The translations under genes and the position numbers were made by a program. From Candidatus Hartigia pinicola (GTDB lineage: Bacteria; Pseudomonadota; Gammaproteobacteria; Enterobacterales; Enterobacteriaceae), in the NCBI GenBank assembly GCA_020541205.1, contig CP048208.1, positions 744,001-808,000 of the forward strand: a stretch of 64,000 nt of DNA, given 5' to 3'. A model generated the notes under the pieces. That model did not search any database. It saw only the letters and a list, made by a program, of their open reading frames with translations, and was not told where the DNA came from. Numbering within the stretch: position 1 is the stretch's first letter; each line of letters begins with the position of its first letter. Of this stretch, positions 60,052 to 64,000 are shown in pieces.

Positions 60052-60630
60052 ATGATTAATATTACTGAAGCAGCACAAACTCATTTCGCTAAATTATTAA
60101 AAAAGCAAGAACCGGGAACTCAAATTCGTGTATTTGTGATCAATCCAGGAACACCTTCTGAAGAGTGTGGAGTTTCTTATTGTTTACCATACACTGTTGA
60201 AGCAACAGATAAAGAATTAAAATTTGAACATTTATCTGTATTTCTTGATGAAATCAGCGCGCCATTTCTAGATAATGCCGATATTGATTTTGTGACAGAT
60301 GAATTAGGCTCACAGCTTACGCTTAAACTACATAATGTGAAAATTCCTAAAGTTTCACAAAGTGCCCCTTTAATGGAGCGTGTTGAATATGTTTTACAAT
60401 CACAAATTAACCCTAAATTAGCTAAACACGGTGGTTACGTATTTTTAATAGAAATTACTGATGAAAAATTTGCTATTTTACAATTTAGTGGTGGTTGCAA
60501 TGGTTGTTCTATGGTTAATGTCACATTAAAAGAAGGTATTGAGAAAGAACTGTTAAAAATATTTAAAGATGAATTGAAAGGGGTTAAGGACTGGACTGCG
60601 CATCAACATGGCACACACTCTTTTTATTAA
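60052..60630 (+). CDS. nfuA: Fe-S cluster carrier protein NfuA
   Basis: Carries and delivers 4Fe-4S clusters to client enzymes, especially under oxidative stress or iron limitation; cytoplasmic. The 192 residues combine a degenerate A-type scaffold domain (1-95) with an Nfu domain (about 105-190). The cluster-binding CxxC is intact at Cys149 and Cys152 ([11 protein letters not shown]). The N-terminal domain keeps Cys39 and Cys44 (EECGVSYC). The open frame extends to 60010 and a second ATG is at 60049, but 60052 gives the family start [12 protein letters not shown]. The ribosome binding site is weak (GAG about 10 bases upstream). It stands alone without its usual neighbours. IspH is an obvious Fe-S client in this window. 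Confidence 0.96.
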   Translation: MINITEAAQTHFAKLLKKQEPGTQIRVFVINPGTPSEECGVSYCLPYTVEATDKELKFEHLSVFLDEISAPFLDNADIDFVTDELGSQLTLKLHNVKIPKVSQSAPLMERVEYVLQSQINPKLAKHGGYVFLIEITDEKFAILQFSGGCNGCSMVNVTLKEGIEKELLKIFKDELKGVKDWTAHQHGTHSFY

Positions 60631-62159
60631 TTACTGACATCAGCTCAAAGTAAACGTATATGAATATATCAGGTCTAGAATTTAGTTTGGTATGTTTTAT
60701 TATTCTGTTGAAAATCTATTGTTTAAAATATTGTATTTATATAAAATTAATACTTTTATATTAGCGCATTTGAATTCCAAAACGCATTAATTATTATAAT
60801 ATATTAGTAATAATATACAATATTCATAAAACTTTACATAGGTCATATGAATTATTAATATCACTTAATTAAGAAGTAATAAAAGCATTTTCAAAATAAG
60901 TTAACTATAAAATTGTATAGTAATTAGTTATTACTGTTGTAGCAAGTAAGGCACTAGATGATATTTAATAAATATTAGCTTTAAATTTATTGATATGATA
61001 AATAATGATTTAGATTTTTAAAATAAACATCTATAAATTGTTATAAATTTTATATATTTAGTGAGAACAGGTATGTATATTTTAGATTGTTTTTTTTGAA
61101 TAAACCTAAAATAGATTATATATTATTAGTAATAAAATAATTAATATATTTAATTATATATAAGTAAGTAAAGCAATACAGAACTAGTTATAGATAGATA
61201 AGAAGCTAAGATTTAATAGAAACTAAGTAGCTTTGCGAGATAGAAAGATAATAAATAATAGATGAGCATATTAAAGAAAAGTCTGATAATATATTCATAT
61301 TTTCTTCATATTTAACAGTGTTTTGCTAATTTTCTAATATAATGTATCATTAGTAAAAGTTAAGGATTACATTAAAGCCTGGAGTTAACTATATTTCACT
61401 ATTTGAGTAATGGTATGAAACATAGGATATGCAACATCTAAAATATTTCCTTTATATAAATACACTTTATTATTCTTAATATGTTTTAGGTAAGAAAGTG
61501 ATTTTTTTGTACACTAAAATCTATTTAGATGATTTTTATTCGAAATATTCTACATAATTACTATAATTTTATAGCATATACTTGCTATGTCTTCTAAAAT
61601 TTGTTATTTTACTTTAAAGTTTTTTTATTTATATTATAAACTTTACAAGTTTTATACAGATGATTAATCTGTTTCTATATGTTAATAATGATGAAATTTT
61701 TATATGAGTACTTAAAAATAATTTTAATATAAATCTTTTTGACCATATTGTCAACTAATTCTATATTAAGTTTAGTATTGTTTTTTAGTAAATCTTTCTG
61801 AAGTTTAAAAGAGTAATCTGTGGCACTGCTCTAGACAAAAAAACTGAATGAGCGGTGTTGATAATTGATTTACCTTTAAGATATAGAGTTACGTATAAAA
61901 AATTGTATAAATATTCAGTTCTCAGTCAGTGATTTTTATGTTTTAATTTCTGTATAAAAGAATTTTCATTTATAAAAATTACTAAATGATATCAATATGT
62001 TAAGTTTTTCTTATTGTGAAATGAGATTAATGAGTAGTATGATATTTAAAAAATTTAATAGATTTAAAAATAAGACGTTATTTTTGAAAAAATAAATAGT
62101 TATTGGAATTTGTATGGTTTTTTTGTTATAAACTTGTTCTTTCATAGCAAGGCGAAAAT
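60631..62159. other. 1.5-kb gene desert between nfuA and yoaH
   Basis: No supportable gene. At 61824-61857 the arms CACTGCTC and GAGCGGTG form an 8-bp stem with one G-T pair and an A-rich 18-base loop, about 300 bases before yoaH. The same patch reads in one frame as VICGTALDKKTE before a TGA, so it may instead be a coding fossil. Confidence 0.55.
61824..61857. repeat. imperfect hairpin upstream of yoaH
   Basis: CACTGCTC (61824-61831) pairs with GAGCGGTG (61850-61857), with one wobble pair, and outward wobble pairs could lengthen it. It is clearly richer in G+C than its flanks. Function unknown. Confidence 0.35.
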
Positions 62160-62339
62160 ATGTTTTTAAATATGCCAGCACTTAATTATCAAGAACAGCA
62201 AGAAGCAGTGAATAAAATACATAAGTTAATGACAGATGGAATGAAAACTGGAGAAGCGATTACATATGTAGCAAAAGAGATCCGTAATAAATATAAAGAC
62301 AAAGAACAAATTTATGTTTTGTTTGAGGATCATGATTAA
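62160..62339 (+). CDS. yoaH: UPF0181 family protein YoaH
   Basis: A 59-residue protein of unknown function, the same length as E. coli YoaH. Matching blocks are MPALNYQEQQEAVNKIHKLM, DGMKTGEAITYVAKEIR and the acidic end VLFEDHD. AAGG lies 7 bases before the ATG, giving a credible start. It is small, soluble and probably all-helical. It stands alone in a 3-kb desert, whereas in E. coli it neighbours pabB and yoaA. Survival of an isolated small open frame with full family length in DNA decaying this fast argues that it is under selection. No role is established that I know of, and I do not propose one. Confidence 0.9.
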   Translation: MFLNMPALNYQEQQEAVNKIHKLMTDGMKTGEAITYVAKEIRNKYKDKEQIYVLFEDHD

Positions 62340-64000
62340 TATATAAAATAAATAATTAACATATATGCTAAATATCACACTAATTAGTTTAGTAATGCTA
62401 TTGAGCGTAACGTTAAATTTTATTGTTATTGTTATTTATATTAATATATAAATTACTAATTTAGTTAATTACATAACTCTAAATAATTTGATTAATTTAT
62501 AATTAATGAGTAAATAATACTTAGAACATCATAATCATGAAAACTTTATCTTTATGTAAGTATTCATTATAAATTAATATGGGAACTATAATATTACTTA
62601 AGAACCAAAGGATCTAAAAATATTCCATAACAAGCATTAAGTGAGTTGCTATTTTTTTATTGTATCTTAAGTAGGAATAAAATATTATACTACGCTGTTC
62701 ATTATCTGTAAGAATTTGTTTAAATTGCGATTTGAGATAAAAGAATAATAACTATATATATAAACAATTATTATGAGTTTTTATAAAAAATTAAAAGTAT
62801 TTTGGTCTTATAAGTGATGAAAATTTAAAATTAAATTTATTTAATAATATAATTTTTCATTAGGAAAGCAATATTATTATCTTATAAAAAATCAGTTATA
62901 TTAATTTAATAATCATTAAGTATTAAAGTTATTTACTTTCTAAATACTAATAATATACTATTATTAACATCACTATCTAATTTATACTAACTGAGAGTTG
63001 TATAAAAATAGTTTAGTAGATCAATTATAGAAAATTAAGTGTATTTGAAGCACATCAAATAATAAGAAGATACTCTTTTATTTTTTTTACATTTTAGAAT
63101 AAAATATCTAACAATTCTTATGTTTAAAATATCAGAAATATTTTGATAACGTACTATGAGATATTAATGTTTCTTGAACATATTTTATTATATTCTTATA
63201 TTTTTTATGCAAACTTTTTGCGAAAGTTTAATAATGTTGTAACTCTCTTGAAACATAATCTTTCAAGTATAAAATTTATATTTATTTTATTATTTTACTG
63301 AACTAATATTTAATAATCTAAAAAATATCTTTTTAGATCAACAAGATTTAAAATACTATAATTTTTTAAAATAAAAATAATGTTATTCAATATAAGTATT
63401 AAGAATTAATAATTTATTTTGTATAATTAATTATTTTTAAAATAATATTGTGAAAATATTTATTTTATTCTACTAATTTATATTTATAGACAAGAGCTGA
63501 ATTTAGTAAATAAATTCATAAAAGTAAAAAAGATTTTTTTAGAATTAACTTTTAAAAAGAGTGCAAGATATTGAGTTTTTAATTTACCGATAGATGATAA
63601 TTAGTTAATGACTTTATAAAGTAATATAACAACACTATTATTAAAATTTTATTAATGTTAATCATAATTTAAGATTATTTTATTTAATTTTATAGCAGCC
63701 TATATTTAGATAGAATCAAAAAAAAGTTGTTACATCTATTTTAAATGAATTGGAGATTATTAGTATAAGTGGAAATTATTTCCCTACTAAATGATATATT
63801 TAAAATTTTATTTAGTATTATTGACATTGAATAAATTAAAATAATGCGAATTATATTTAAGAACTAAATAATTCTATTTTAGATATAGTAAAATTACGTG
63901 ATTTTAATCAATAAGTTGGTGTAATCAATATAAAAGTTTCAGCATAATAATTATAAACATTAAGAGACTTATAAATAATAGTTATTTATTTAAATATTTA
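62340..64000. other. ultra-AT-rich desert at right edge
   Basis: About 1.7 kb without a gene. Its composition resembles the extreme A+T blocks of the lspA-ispH interval. No hairpin, repeat or coding-like frame stands out. Confidence 0.6.

Noticed and set aside
1-64000. tRNA, rRNA, tmRNA, RNase P RNA and CRISPR arrays
   Set aside because: No T-loop consensus with matching acceptor arms, no rRNA-like blocks and no regularly spaced repeats were found on reading both strands by eye.

Overview
The window looks like the chromosome of a host-restricted, genome-reduced gammaproteobacterial symbiont of Enterobacterales ancestry. It is extremely AT-rich. I support only 17 protein genes, about 14.9 kb of 64 kb (roughly 23% by my own sum). 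The proteins resemble Escherichia/Proteus-type orthologues closely, often residue for residue in their active sites, and several gene orders match the enterobacterial map. I see no tRNA, rRNA, CRISPR array, recognisable insertion sequence or intact prophage gene. I do not assign a species; the very low coding density and AT drift are what one expects of a fairly young vertically transmitted insect-type symbiont in mid-decay.

Layout. 0.8-9.2 kb: ruvX, fau and zapA on the minus strand and ubiI on the plus strand. This is a collapsed remnant of an ancestral interval (ubiI-ubiH-pepP-ygfB / zapA-ssrS-fau ... gshB-yqgE-ruvX) with everything between erased or eroded. 9.2-13.5 kb: desert with one fossil terminator. 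13.5-15.8 kb: metE with its own terminator. 15.8-26.7 kb: an 11 kb desert with a few GC-richer fossils near 23.5 and 24.1 kb. 26.7-30.9 kb: ribF-ileS-lspA operon. 30.9-40.4 kb: desert where fkpB should be, with alternating moderately and extremely AT-rich blocks. 40.4-41.3 kb: ispH, the displaced last member of that operon. 42.3-46.2 kb: a compact intact five-gene terZABCD operon (minus strand). 46.2-55.9 kb: desert with several GC-containing perfect hairpins. Then rplY (55.9 kb), nfuA (60.1 kb) and the small yoaH gene (62.2 kb), each isolated by 1.5-4 kb of non-coding DNA.

Together the genes serve translation (ileS, rplY), cofactors (ribF for FMN/FAD, fau for folate, nfuA for Fe-S clusters, ispH for isoprenoids, ubiI for ubiquinone), methionine synthesis (metE), lipoprotein processing (lspA), division (zapA) and rRNA processing or nucleic-acid maintenance (ruvX). 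The outlier is terZABCD, a stress-response operon kept whole while most neighbouring DNA has decayed; it is the most interesting object here. Second is ubiI, whose frame is open but whose FAD-binding motifs have lost key residues, so it may be a gene caught at the point of dying. I found no clearly novel multi-gene system.
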